A stretch of 64,000 nt of DNA, taken from Macrocystis pyrifera. Taxonomy: Eukaryota; Sar; Phaeophyceae; Laminariales; Laminariaceae. The stretch spans positions 17,709,142-17,773,141 of the forward strand of contig JASSKH010000001.1 of assembly GCA_031763025.1 (NCBI GenBank), written 5' to 3'. The notes beneath the pieces were generated by a model. That model saw only the letters and a program-made list of their open reading frames with translations, was not told where the DNA came from and searched no databases. Positions 54,469-64,000 of this stretch are shown here, piece after piece; position 1 is the first letter of the stretch, and every line of letters begins with the position of its first letter. The position numbers and the translations under genes are program-made.

Positions 54469-54700
54469 TGTAGCCAAAAGATACCAAGCCGTGGAGGTTT
54501 CAGTGTAATCGCATGTGTGAGTGGAGCAGTGGCCGGGGATCCTGTGTGATGTCCCCTAGCCACCTGGCTCGTGGTCCGATGAGGATCACTCCGTGATAAT
54601 ACAAGCTCTAAGAACAAGACTTACTGAGTGCGAGGCCAGCGAGACTGGTGGAGTCCCTCGCTGGAAGCCCTCTTGCTGATATCATCTGGCAGAGGCCATA
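54469..54700 (+). repeat. 5' LTR of Ty3/gypsy chromovirus
   Basis: This 232-bp repeat runs TGTAGCCAAAAG to GCAGAGGCCATA and looks identical to 59995-60226. Its ends are imperfect inverted repeats (TGTAGCC / GGCCATA). CCAGCGAG (54636-54643) and CTCGCTGG (54657-54664) form a perfect hairpin inside. CCCT precedes it (54465-54468) and follows the 3' LTR (60227-60230), a probable 4-bp target duplication. Confidence 0.92.
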
Positions 54701-54712
54701 ATATCTAGATAT
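54701..54712. other. Palindrome at the expected primer-binding position
   Basis: ATATCTAGATAT is a perfect 12-bp palindrome immediately 3' of the left LTR, where a tRNA primer normally anneals. It could indicate an unusual or fragment-tRNA primer, or be chance. Confidence 0.4.
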
Positions 54713-54907
54713 TCGCGGAACTTCTGTTGGAGGAGTTTTCGGCTGCGGAGTATTGGGTCACAGCTGGGAAGGCAGTTGGCCCGTTGGACGGATCGAAACG
54801 GCTTGAAGCGCACAGCAGGGGAGGACGCTCCGGGAGCTGGAGGACGCACAGGTCAGGCGGCAGTTTCTCCGTTATTACAGTAGAGTCCAGGTGGACTGCT
54901 GTGGATT

Positions 54908-57886
54908 ATGGCGCACACGGCAAGCACGCCGCTGGTGGTAGGGGAGTCTCTGACTCCACCGAAATACGGAGAGGTGTGGACCGAGCAGGCCTCTCGTGTT
55001 TTTTACGCAGCGTACCTCGATTATGAGGAACGGCTGCAGCTCGCCAACGCTCAGGGGGTGGTTCAGCACTCCAAAGTGAGCATGGGCCAGCTTATCCCCA
55101 ATTACATTCATCGGTGTTTTGAGGGATTTTACAAGCATCAGACTACGATGACCGCCTCGGAGTTGTTGGACGCTGTTAGGCAGCACGCCGGTTACACAAC
55201 CACCAGCAACAGATTTGACACCTCGCGGGCGGCAGCGGACTTGCGTCGCGTTCTCTCAATGAGGCGCGATGAAAAGCAGGGCGGTGAAACATCCGTCAAA
55301 GACCGCGCGATGATGGTAAACTCCGCTATGGAAAAGTATTTTGCGGAGAATCACGCGGTGCATGCCATGTACCGCGCGCAGGACCGTTCGTGGTTGCCCG
55401 GACCGGCGGAATTTGTGAGCATGGCGTTGGTGGATGGCTTATGGCCGTCCGAGTTCAAAAAGTACGTAAAAGGTCAGCTAACGTACGCTGCAGGGTGGAA
55501 GAAGGACCCGGCATTGGTCATGGACCAAATTTTTTCTGCTGCAGAACAGTGGAAATTCATCGAGGCGTATGGTCGGAAAGATGCTGCAGGGGCAGCTGAA
55601 CCGCGACGCCAACAGCAGCAGAAACCGAAACAGCAGCAGTCCGCGAAAAAGTCGTTTGTTCGCGTCTGTTTCGAGTGTGGTGATCCCAACCATTATGTTT
55701 CTGATTGCCCAAAAGCTCGCGGTGGCGGCACAGCTCCCAGCAGTGGTGGGCGCGGGTCGTCAGGGTATCGCGGGGGCCGCAATGGCGGCCGGGGCAGATT
55801 CAACCATGGACGCGGGCGCGGTGGCCGTGGTGGCAATCAATTGACAGCGGGCGGTGGAACTTCTGCTGTTGCTTCTTCAACTTCTGGTGCGCCAGCGGCA
55901 GGAGCCGCTGGGTCGGGATCTGGTTCGTCTGTTGCCGGCCGAGCTGTATACGTTGGAGGAGCTGGAACATCGGTGGGTGCTGCTGGAGCGAGAACTTCGC
56001 CATCCACCGAGCGGGCGGAGTCAGTGTCTGGTGCTGCTGCAGGGGCGGTAGCGCCGGAACCGTCTGTATATTCGACGTCTTGGTCGGGGTGGACCGCCGA
56101 TTCTATTTCTTCGGCGCCGGCTGTAGGAGGGCAGCCATGGCGTCAGGTGACTCTTGGTACCGACCAGAGTTCAACGGCAGGTGAAGTGCCTGTCGATCGC
56201 AGCGCTGAGTGTTTACGCGCTGATCTCTCTTTGCCAGGGTCGGTTGGTTCGCTGATGGCGCGTGTGATCCTTGATTCGGGGTCGGCGCTCACGTCCATCG
56301 GTGTCGGCTTACTTCAGCAGCTGTCTTCGCATTTCGGCGGCGCCGATCTGCAAATTCCGTTCGAAAATGGCCCGCAGCAGGCGAAAACCGCTACGGGTGT
56401 TTCAGTGATGGTCACGCACAAAACGGTGCCGATTGCCGTGAGTGTACGGACGCCGTGGGGAGCGGTGAAATTGGAGCCCATCACTTTCGCGGTCATGCCT
56501 GGTACAGATAACGTCGTTCTGTTTGGCATGGCTACCATGAAAGCTCTTGGCATCGACGTCTACCGTGAAGCTCTGGAGAAGCTTCGCCCTCGCGCAGTGC
56601 CGGTATCGACCGGTGTGGAGACTCCGAGTTACCTTGCGGCGCGCAGAGTGACGGTTTCCGTGCGTGCTTTTCAGACCGAGGCTACGGTGGATGCTCCGGA
56701 GGACAAGGCGGTGGAACATTTGGTCGACCGGGGGCCAGACATGTTCATGGATCCGGAGGCGGAGCGGACGGCCCGAGAACGGGCGTTGGAGGACAGCGTG
56801 CAGCAGGCAGAGCAGAGTGGATTAAGCGTCGGCGGAGCAACCCGTTTGCGCGAAATTTTGGCTCGTCGCGTGGGTGCTTTTCGCCGTGCGCTGTGTGGTG
56901 ATCCGCCAGCGCAAGTGGAGCCGATGCGAGTGCAGCTGAAGCAACAGGCGAAGCCTGTCAAGGCAACGCCACGTCGGTACGAACCGACGAAAAGGGACTG
57001 GCTCTCGAAGTGCATTGCTGCTTTGGTGTTTTTTGGCTTTGTCTACCACAACATCCAGGCGGTGTGGGCGAGTCCGGCGATGGCGGTGCCCAAGAAGGAC
57101 TCTTTCCGTTTGGTGAGCGACTACTCGGCGGTGAACGCACAGGTGGAGAAGTCCCCGGGCGTCATGCCCAACCATGAAGACATGGGAGATCTGCTGGGGG
57201 CGCGTTTCTTCGGCAAGCTGGACCTACTTCAAGGGTACTGGCAGATGCCTTTGGCTCCGGAGGCGCAAGACGTCTTCACCATGGCGACAAGCGACGGTTT
57301 GTTCACGCCTACCCGTGTTCCCCAAGGTGTTTTGAATGCGACTTCTTATTTCCAAGGTGTCATGACTGAAGTGTTGCGTGGTTTGGATTGCAAAGTTTGG
57401 GTCGATGACGTTTTCTTTTTCGCAGACACCGAAGAAGCTCTTCTGCAGCTGCTTGATGACATTCTAGAACGCCTGGAGAATGTTGGACTGTTTGTCGCCG
57501 CCCACAAGTGTACCTTCTTCTCTCGTGAACTGGTCTGGTGTGGTAAGGTGTATTCCAATGGTGTCGTGTCCCATGACCCCGCTCGAGTGCAAGGTTTAAG
57601 TGAAATGCGTCGTCCCGAAAACGCTGGAGAACTAATGCAATTCTTGCAGGCTGTCAACTGGTTGCGTACATCGTTACCACGTTTAGCGGAAACGGTAGCA
57701 CCGTTACGTGATTTTTTGGAGGAGCTCCTTGTTGGGGCTACACGTCGGACTAAGCGAGTGGCGCGCAATCGTGTCATCAAGGATACCGCGTGGACGGAGG
57801 ATCGGGTGCGGGCGTGGAATGCCGCACGGGTTTGGTGGCGCAAGCAGTGCCGCTTCATCATCCTCGTCCCGGGTGCGTTGTTTTGA
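54908..57886 (+). CDS. Ty3/gypsy Gag-protease-RT polyprotein
   Basis: 992 codons from an ATG 207 bp after the LTR; this is the first long-frame start and gives a plausible Gag N-terminus. Residues 1-235 are Gag capsid-like; 254-267 is the knuckle CFECGDPNHYVSDC (CX2CX4HX4C); 275-320 is an RGG-rich nucleic-acid-binding tail, followed by a long Ala/Gly/Ser linker. The protease active site is ILDSGSALTSIG near 455. RT spans about 720-900 with AMAVPKKDSFRLVSDYSAVN, FGKLDLLQGYWQM (palm Asp) and WVDDVFFFADT (catalytic VDD, about 832). The true frame leaves near codon 975; the last residues (WWRKQCRF...) are out of frame. Gag and Pol share one frame. Confidence 0.9.
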   Translation: MAHTASTPLVVGESLTPPKYGEVWTEQASRVFYAAYLDYEERLQLANAQGVVQHSKVSMGQLIPNYIHRCFEGFYKHQTTMTASELLDAVRQHAGYTTTSNRFDTSRAAADLRRVLSMRRDEKQGGETSVKDRAMMVNSAMEKYFAENHAVHAMYRAQDRSWLPGPAEFVSMALVDGLWPSEFKKYVKGQLTYAAGWKKDPALVMDQIFSAAEQWKFIEAYGRKDAAGAAEPRRQQQQKPKQQQSAKKSFVRVCFECGDPNHYVSDCPKARGGGTAPSSGGRGSSGYRGGRNGGRGRFNHGRGRGGRGGNQLTAGGGTSAVASSTSGAPAAGAAGSGSGSSVAGRAVYVGGAGTSVGAAGARTSPSTERAESVSGAAAGAVAPEPSVYSTSWSGWTADSISSAPAVGGQPWRQVTLGTDQSSTAGEVPVDRSAECLRADLSLPGSVGSLMARVILDSGSALTSIGVGLLQQLSSHFGGADLQIPFENGPQQAKTATGVSVMVTHKTVPIAVSVRTPWGAVKLEPITFAVMPGTDNVVLFGMATMKALGIDVYREALEKLRPRAVPVSTGVETPSYLAARRVTVSVRAFQTEATVDAPEDKAVEHLVDRGPDMFMDPEAERTARERALEDSVQQAEQSGLSVGGATRLREILARRVGAFRRALCGDPPAQVEPMRVQLKQQAKPVKATPRRYEPTKRDWLSKCIAALVFFGFVYHNIQAVWASPAMAVPKKDSFRLVSDYSAVNAQVEKSPGVMPNHEDMGDLLGARFFGKLDLLQGYWQMPLAPEAQDVFTMATSDGLFTPTRVPQGVLNATSYFQGVMTEVLRGLDCKVWVDDVFFFADTEEALLQLLDDILERLENVGLFVAAHKCTFFSRELVWCGKVYSNGVVSHDPARVQGLSEMRRPENAGELMQFLQAVNWLRTSLPRLAETVAPLRDFLEELLVGATRRTKRVARNRVIKDTAWTEDRVRAWNAARVWWRKQCRFIILVPGALF

Positions 57887-59916
57887 TGTTTCCTGACGCT
57901 TCTGATTTCCATTGGGGTAGTTTTCTCACCCAAGTGCCTGAACACGAATTTCGCAGTGGATTGGCGTTGGAAAGCATGTCTCACGAGCCTCTCGGATTTC
58001 TGAGTGGTTCGTTCACAGGTTCGCAGTTGCGCTGGGCGACTGTCGACAAAGAAGGTTTTGCGATCGTTAATACGTTCCGGAGGCTCGAATACCTGCTTTG
58101 GGGTGGTGTTCATATCTTTACTGATCATCGAAACTTGCAGTACATTTTCAATCCGGAGAAGTGTGTCACGACGGTCACAAAGACCATGGCACAACGCCTA
58201 GAGAATTGGAAGGGTGTTTTAGGACAATACCGCTATGCAATCGAACACATCCCTGGCGATCGAAACTGTTGGGGGGATCTGTTGTCTCGTTGGGTCAAAG
58301 TTCCTACGGTGCCTGTTCGTTCGGTTGCCGTGCACAGCCCATGTAATGCTGACGATTCGCTTCCCGCATTGGATGTGATTCGTGCCTCGCAACAAAGGTC
58401 TGTCGCTCGTATCGGCGTTGGTGTTCATGAATTTTCGACAACCTTCGGTCAAGCTACCTTGGCCGATGATGGTTTGTTTCGTGTGCGTGTTGGGGTGCGT
58501 GACGTCTTGTGGATTCCGCCGGATGATCTTGCTCTTCAAACTCGTTTGATGGTGTGCGCGCACATGCGCTCGGCTGGTCACCGTGGTGTGGCGCCGACTT
58601 TGTTTCGCCTGAAGGAATATTGTGTTTGGCCTCACATGGATTCTCAGGTTCGCGAATTCGTTCGCCAGTGTTTGCACTGTGTAGACACGCGTGCAGGTGC
58701 ACTCATTCCTCGTCCCTACGGAGACACGGTGCATGGTACCGCTCCGGGAGAAGTGGTGCACTTTGATTTTTTGTATGTTGGCCACAGCGGGCCCGAAGGT
58801 AGCGATGGCCTGCCTGATGAGGATGGTTTCCGATATGTTTTGGTCATCATGGATGATTTGTCCAACTACGTGGCGTTGGAACCGGCCGAGGCTTGTACAG
58901 CCGAGGTCACAGCGAAGCATTTGCTAGCCTGGTGTAAGACTTTGGGGGTGCCGCGTGTGTGGGTGAGTGATACCGCCACGCATTTCAAGAACAGGGTGCT
59001 TGCTTTGTTGAGCGACGCGTTGCACATCGAACATCGTTTTGCTGTCGCTTACACGCCGTGGTCGAACGGTACGTGTGAACGCATGGTAAAAGAGGTGGTA
59101 CGTGCTCTGCGTTCCATTCTGTCAGAACAGCGTCGTCAGGTTTCGGAGTGGGTTGATGTTTTGCCGGCCGCTCAGTGGGCCTTGAACACTTCGTTTCGTG
59201 AACGTTACCGAAGCACTCCGTACAGCGTGATGTTTGGGCGTGCTCCGCGTACCGATTTCTCGGCGCTCGTTTCTGAGTCTGATGGCAGGTGGAATGTTGA
59301 CGTGATGAATGCTGACTTGTTGCGTGCGAACGTCCGTGAAGTCGTTGCAGAGCAGGAGAGATTTTGCGCCGATATTCGCGCAGCTGTTGCCGTGTCTCGC
59401 GACAACAAACGTAAACAGGCTCAGGGCCAGGTGGTGTTGCCAAAATTTGCGGTTGGTGATTTCGTGTTGTATGCTCGTGTTCGTCGGCAGGGTGTCACAC
59501 CGAAATTGTTGTCCACATGGACTGGTCCGTGGCGTGTGGTAGCAGCTGATCATGATCATGTGTACTCAGTTCAGAACATCGTTTCTGGGAAGGTGCATCA
59601 AGCTCACGTGGCTCGTTTACGATTTTATGCGGATGCGACGTTGAACGTCACCGCTGATCTGAAGGATGTTTTCCAACATTCCTTTGCGCAGGGTGAATGC
59701 CGCATGAATGCTGTGGTGCATGTGGCCGAAGATGATGCCAACGAGGTGATTGTCTTGGTCGATTGGGATGGTTTCGAAGCAGAGGAGCGCACGTGGGAGT
59801 CTTTGCGGTCGATTTATTCTGCTGCGCCTGAATTCGTCGTGAAGGAATTGCGCAAATTACGGATGACCCGTGCGCTCAAGATTAAAATTGCTTCAGAGTT
59901 CAGCATTGATTTGTGA
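57790..59916 (+). CDS. Ty3/gypsy RNase H-integrase-chromodomain part of Pol
   Basis: 708 codons in the frame one base behind the upstream one; sensible homology starts near 57835 (PLHHPRPGCVVLMFPDASD), so the ATG at 57790 is not a real start and the part is normally fused to RT. RNase H: LMFPDASDFHWGSF, DKEGFAIV, FTDHRNLQYIF, HIPGDRNCWGDLLSRW. The integrase zinc finger is H...H...C..C around residues 257-300 (AGHRG, CLHC). The core has Asp326, Asp394 and Glu430, i.e. 35 residues between the last two (DD35E). A chromodomain (about 650-692; VLVDWDGFEAEERTWESL) ends it, which in chromoviruses targets insertion to marked chromatin. Confidence 0.9.
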   Translation: MDGGSGAGVECRTGLVAQAVPLHHPRPGCVVLMFPDASDFHWGSFLTQVPEHEFRSGLALESMSHEPLGFLSGSFTGSQLRWATVDKEGFAIVNTFRRLEYLLWGGVHIFTDHRNLQYIFNPEKCVTTVTKTMAQRLENWKGVLGQYRYAIEHIPGDRNCWGDLLSRWVKVPTVPVRSVAVHSPCNADDSLPALDVIRASQQRSVARIGVGVHEFSTTFGQATLADDGLFRVRVGVRDVLWIPPDDLALQTRLMVCAHMRSAGHRGVAPTLFRLKEYCVWPHMDSQVREFVRQCLHCVDTRAGALIPRPYGDTVHGTAPGEVVHFDFLYVGHSGPEGSDGLPDEDGFRYVLVIMDDLSNYVALEPAEACTAEVTAKHLLAWCKTLGVPRVWVSDTATHFKNRVLALLSDALHIEHRFAVAYTPWSNGTCERMVKEVVRALRSILSEQRRQVSEWVDVLPAAQWALNTSFRERYRSTPYSVMFGRAPRTDFSALVSESDGRWNVDVMNADLLRANVREVVAEQERFCADIRAAVAVSRDNKRKQAQGQVVLPKFAVGDFVLYARVRRQGVTPKLLSTWTGPWRVVAADHDHVYSVQNIVSGKVHQAHVARLRFYADATLNVTADLKDVFQHSFAQGECRMNAVVHVAEDDANEVIVLVDWDGFEAEERTWESLRSIYSAAPEFVVKELRKLRMTRALKIKIASEFSIDL

Positions 59917-59994
59917 TTTGCCGCATGCGATTTCGTCTTGGTTTTTTGGTTTTGTCAAGCTCGTTCGTGTCGAGTGAACTCGCTTTGGGGGTGC

Positions 59995-60226
59995 TGTAGC
60001 CAAAAGATACCAAGCCGTGGAGGTTTCAGTGTAATCGCATGTGTGAGTGGAGCAGTGGCCGGGGATCCTGTGTGATGTCCCCTAGCCACCTGGCTCGTGG
60101 TCCGATGAGGATCACTCCGTGATAATACAAGCTCTAAGAACAAGACTTACTGAGTGCGAGGCCAGCGAGACTGGTGGAGTCCCTCGCTGGAAGCCCTCTT
60201 GCTGATATCATCTGGCAGAGGCCATA
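59995..60226 (+). repeat. 3' LTR of Ty3/gypsy chromovirus
   Basis: A 232-bp copy of 54469-54700 with no difference that I could see by eye. Followed by CCCT, matching the four bases before the 5' LTR. Confidence 0.92.
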
Positions 60227-60230
60227 CCCT

Positions 60231-60690
60231 CCAACATCGAGCGCACCGAACCGAGCACCCTTCTACCCAAGCGCCTACCTACCGCCACTAGACGTATAAT
60301 ATTAGCATACGACGAACTCAAGTACGATTTGTTTACCTTTCACGCGGGTAGTTTGAGTTCGTATCAAGGCCATGGTTGTTTTCATCAGATCCGCAAACCC
60401 TAACATACTGATATAATACCTGGGTATGATCAGCACGATTTTTTTTTTATGCTCGTATAGCACAGCGGGCTGATGTTCATGTTACCTACCTGATACGATA
60501 TACGCAAGCCATCTGGAGTAAATGCTCCGCGCGAGGGTGACACATCTTGCCCTCCAACCTTCCAGAACAGGAGAGTGTTCGATAAGATTAAAACCGTTTA
60601 GTGGTTGAAAATTATGACGAACAATATGAATTAGCGGCAAAGGTCCTACCAGATAACCGCACTGGGCCTGGATCAAATAGCTCTACATGA
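60231..60690. other. Stretch without a recognised gene
   Basis: No coding sequence or clear repeat seen between the LTR and the LINE-1 end fragment. Confidence 0.5.
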
Positions 60691-60694
60691 TGTC

Positions 60695-60800
60695 TTGTTT
60701 GTTCTCCACATTAAACCGTTTTTTTCTACCCTTTGGCGTTCAGCACGACCAGTGTCTGTGTCGACTCATCAGTCCTAGAAGGATACAAGTGCTATGGTCA
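60695..60800 (-). mobile_element. LINE-1 family, 3' terminus only (minus strand)
   Basis: On the minus strand: TATCCTTCTAGGACTGATGA, ACACTGGTCGTGCTGAACGC, GGGTAGAAAAAAACGG and TTTAATGTGGAGAAC, a diverged family-1 terminus. Confidence 0.65.
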
Positions 60801-60820
60801 GCGTTACTACATTGTTGTGC

Positions 60821-62703
60821 AGTGGCTAAATTCGGGTATCCCGATGCCTTTGCGGCCAAAATCGGGTACCTTTCTATTTCAGTGACCGCGAAGGCCCCCA
60901 GGACGCCATCTCAGTGGTCAACGCCGGCCACCACCCGATGCTGGCCACTTCTGCGCCGCGCCGGGTAGACCCGATTTTGACCACTTACCCCCGAAAGGGT
61001 ACCCGATTATTTTACCCACCTACCCGAAAATGGCCAGACTATTCGACCACAACGACCAACCACCACACCTCGGGGCTCATGCCTCTCGTGCAGGCGAAGA
61101 CGGGCAAGAACCATTTGCGTGATGTCCATGATTGGGTTTGTTCTGGACTGCTGCAGTTCACGTGCTTTCTCTCTGCTGTGGTGCCGAACCAACTACACAC
61201 AAACCACCGCTCTCCCTCCCTTTCCTCTCCTATCCCACCTGTCGTCTCCTATGCCCGACCAAATTTAGCACAGCCCTCTCTCTCCCCCCATGTTCCAAAC
61301 AAAAGCAACCTAACTAAGCACAGCAGTATAGTATTAGTGACGGATCATGGGCAACGCTACGTACCAACTTCGGTACAAATAAAGTGTCATCCAGAGACTA
61401 AGAGTGGGTATTGCTATGCAGCATCTATCTCTTCTAAATTTGTGGCCACATGCTGGAATTCTTATGTAAGACAGGGTGTGTCCCACCCTATTTTCAGTAC
61501 CAAAAATATATACCAGGGTATTTTCTTATTTTCGTCCAGCCCTCGAGCCTGAAATTCTAAGCAGTCAAAGTCGTACGGGTAATTATTGCTGTGGCGTTGT
61601 AGTCATCACGTTTGGTGCTTTGGGCAGCATACGTATCTGGAATAAAAACATTCGTATTCGAGTAAATTGTGCTGCGATAGTTGACGACACCCCGGCATTA
61701 GTTCGTCCGCCATCGTCCAATATTTGTTTCTGTACCACCTGTTGCCTTGCGGGACACATTCTTCGTATTGTTTCCCGAGGCGTCATCCATCTCAGGCTGA
61801 CCGTACCGTATCGCCACGATTATTTACTCGACCTTGTACGATACGAATACGACACATTTTATTCGTACACCAATGTTTGTATTTCAGATACATACTGCTC
61901 AATGCACCGAACAAAACCCGGCGCGTGCGTACAAAAAGATGCGTGATGACTACAACGCGACAGCAACTACCCGTACGAATTTGACTGCTGAGAAATATTA
62001 TTTCAGGCTCGAGGGCTGGACGAAAGTAAGAACATGACGCTTTTGGTACTGAAAATAGCGTGGTACACACCCTGCCTTATACAAGAGTTCCAGCGTGTGG
62101 CCAGAAATCAGAGTAGATGCTGCATACGTAGCAACATTGTGCCCACTCTTCGTGCCTGGATAACACTTTATTTGTCACGAAGTTGGTAGCGTTGCTGATG
62201 ATCTGTCACTCCTACTATTGCTTCTGTGCTTAGGTTGCTTTTGATTCGGGAGAAAGGGAGAGAGAGGGCTGTGCTAAATTTGGTCTGGGATAGGAGAGGA
62301 GAGGGAGGGAGAGCGGTGGCTTGTGTGTGGTTGGTTCGGGATTGCAGAAGAGGGGAAGCGAATGAACTAAAATTATTAGTCTAGAATGAACCTAATCATG
62401 GACATCACGCAGATAGTTCTTGCCCGTCTTCGTCTGGACGAGAGGCATGAGCCCCGAGGTGGTGGTTGGTCGCTGTAGTCGAGTAGTCTGGCCATTTTCG
62501 CGGGTAGGTGGGTACAATAATCGGATACTTCTTGGGGTGTAAGTAGCCAAAATCGGGTCTACCCGGTGAAAAAAGTGGCTAGCATCGGAGGGTGGCCGGC
62601 GTAGACCAATGAGATGGCCTCTTGGGGCCTTCGCAGTCACTGAAATAGAAAGGTACTCAATTTTGGCCTCAAAGGCATCGGGCATACCCGATTTTGACCA
62701 CTG
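60821..62703. mobile_element. Large fold-back element with ~0.8-kb inverted arms
   Basis: The left arm (60821 to about 61650) and right arm (62703 back to about 61920) are reverse complements over most of their length. Outer ends share CAGTGG..AAA.TCGGGTAT and CCCGATGCCTTTG. Further in, both hold ATTTCAGTGAC, CTCGGGGCTCATGCCTCTCG, GACCAAATTTAGCACAGCCC, TTTTCAGTACC and TTTCGTCCAGCCCTCGAGCC. Divergence is perhaps 10-20% with indels. The core of about 270 bp (61650-61920) is unpaired. No transposase is encoded; it resembles Foldback elements or a long inverted-repeat locus. Confidence 0.8.
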
Positions 62704-64000
62704 TTCACATTAGTATTACCTGGTATTATATGTAAGTTGAGCAGACAATGCATCGAATCATGCGATTATATTACATACGACAGACACAAGATAGACATAT
62801 ACATTGTACGCAAGAGAGAAAAACCGAGAAGACCGAAACAAATATCGGAAAAAAAAGAAAACCAGAAAAGCCCAGAAAAAGACGGTGGTTACCCCCTGTG
62901 GGAAATGTCGCAGACAAACTAGGATATGCCAAACAAGCAACACCGCGAGAATTAAACAAACTGAAAATATTCAGGTATGCACCCGTAGCCGAGACGTAGG
63001 TACGTCAGGTACGGGCCTCGATACCGTGTATGTGTGTTGTTGCGGTGATTACGAACAAGCATACCCTACAAAAACTATAGGTACAACAGGTACGCCGCTC
63101 AAATTCATACCCTTGTATCGGGTGTACCCGTCGGCGAAACACCAGGGTTTAGGTACGAGCCGGGGGACGAAAACCAGCGCCTTAAGAATTTTCTGCGTGC
63201 CCAAGGTGGAGATCCCGACACCTTCCTCAAGTTGTTGGCACGCTAGGTACAGACATCGTGACATTACTTAAGTTTCGGGTGCGATAGATACGTCCCTCTA
63301 TTACCCCGGTATAAGTATGCCCGTCGAAAAAAAAACACTCCCAAGCCAGCTCTCCCAAATAACTATCATGCCACTATATGCTTCTCCATGGCTCTAGCCC
63401 TTGGGGTACTGGTTGGTATAGTATCTTGTAGTCAGCTCTTGCCCAGAGGAACATACTGGTCTACTACAGTAGTAAATGTTCCGTTGAAAAACTTTGCACG
63501 TATTTCCTGAAAGTACATAAGATCAAACATACTGGCTGTAGCATTTAGTGGCAGACCCAGTCTGTCACCAGCTGCTGCCAGTAAAATTGACTACCGCCAG
63601 TACTGTTCGAATGCCCAGCTCCATGAATTGACGATATTTGCAATGGCGTGGATCGAGTTCGTACTAGGGTAGGCAGCCGTACCGACACTTTGATACGGAC
63701 CCAAAGGCCTTGCCTAATGGTTACGTACGTTAGGTACGGCAATCACTTCATATCAGGGTAACGGGTAAGTACGTCTACGAAATTCTCGGACTTGCTACGA
63801 GCCCGCGCAAGTCTTCTAGTGCCGTAGTAATGTTTTGGGGACCTACTACCTAAACGTTTGAGTGGTTTGTCCCCTAAACGGTGCTGGAGTCATCACAGGG
63901 TCAAGGCACAACCAATGTTTTAGGTACGTTGGATGCAAACCCCGATACCTTGCCCACGTGGTAGGTCCGTCGGGTTCGGGCCTCGATGTCTTCCGAGTAC
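62704..64000. other. Right edge, no recognised gene
   Basis: Short frames only, including a Lys/Arg-rich low-complexity one near 62804-62900. GTACG-, GGTAC- and TACCTGGTA-like words are common. I see no domain, RNA gene or element boundary. Confidence 0.5.

Larger units (their letters stand above)
54469..60226 (+). mobile_element. Ty3/gypsy chromovirus, nearly intact
   Basis: 5.76 kb including two apparently identical 232-bp LTRs. Order: LTR, Gag, zinc knuckle, protease, RT, RNase H, integrase, chromodomain, LTR, the gypsy order. Identical LTRs imply a very recent insertion, yet pol has one frameshift between RT and RNase H near 57833. A tRNA primer-binding site could not be recognised after the 5' LTR; instead there is the 12-bp palindrome ATATCTAGATAT at 54701-54712. 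The segment just upstream of the 3' LTR (CTTTGGGGGTGC) is a weak polypurine tract. Confidence 0.92.

Noticed and set aside
57828..57834. GGGTTTG heptamer at the pol frame change, a possible -1 slippery site
   Set aside because: In the upstream frame the codons are CGG GTT TGG, so the heptamer is not in the phase needed for -1 slippage, and frameshifts between RT and RNase H are not a normal gypsy strategy. A one-base deletion or sequencing error is simpler.

Overview
The window is nuclear DNA from a eukaryote with a repeat-rich genome. I see no bacterial gene organisation, no rRNA, no intact tRNA and no clearly intact single-copy host gene. Almost all recognisable coding sequence belongs to retrotransposons, often nested: two LINE families, Ty1/copia, two Ty3/gypsy lineages, tyrosine-recombinase (DIRS/Ngaro-like) retroelements and a gag-only LTR element. 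There are also one hAT-like DNA element and one large fold-back repeat. The lineage is inferred, not shown. The mix of elements, a degenerate ankyrin-repeat gene of a type I associate with brown algae and other stramenopiles, and an interstitial CCCTAA (TTAGGG) tract suggest a stramenopile, most likely brown-alga-like. A red alga or oomycete is not excluded.

Layout. 1-8.4 kb: a scrap of YR-retroelement reverse transcriptase at the left edge, two adjacent perfect hairpins, then gene-poor AT-rich DNA with short tandem and palindromic repeats. 8.4-21.2 kb: a pile-up of LINE family 1. Several 5'-truncated copies in both orientations surround a nearly full-length minus-strand copy (11946-19542). 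That copy is split by a 3.1-kb gag-only LTR element (15294-18395) and is itself inserted into one unit of a tandem duplication of older LINE-1 3' UTR. A tRNA-like SINE candidate sits inside another LINE-1 fragment (about 10.4 kb). 21.2-27.2 kb: minisatellites, including one of exact 45-bp units. Then a hAT-like element (23541-25067) with a perfect 8-bp target duplication, a relative of the gag-only LTR element, and an array of CATGG palindromes.

27.2-42.2 kb: a LINE family 2 copy (plus strand) with a poly-C tail and a target duplication. Then a Ty1/copia element whose integrase is interrupted by a second, minus-strand LINE-2 copy. Then a decayed minus-strand Ty3/gypsy and an ankyrin-repeat pseudogene. 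44.8-48.3 kb: a decayed YR retroelement with RT, RNase H and tyrosine recombinase. 50.2-51.6 kb: a LINE-1 copy that begins exactly at a telomere-like tract. 52.8 kb: one possible host exon. 54469-60226: the best-preserved element, a Ty3/gypsy chromovirus with LTRs that look identical by eye but one pol frameshift. 60.8-62.7 kb: a fold-back element with roughly 0.8-kb inverted arms. The right edge shows nothing recognisable.

No cellular pathway is encoded here. The interest lies in insertion chronology, unusual LINE tails (CAA repeats in family 1, poly-C in family 2), the gag-only element and several structured repeats. All coordinates and matches were read by eye; no alignments were run.
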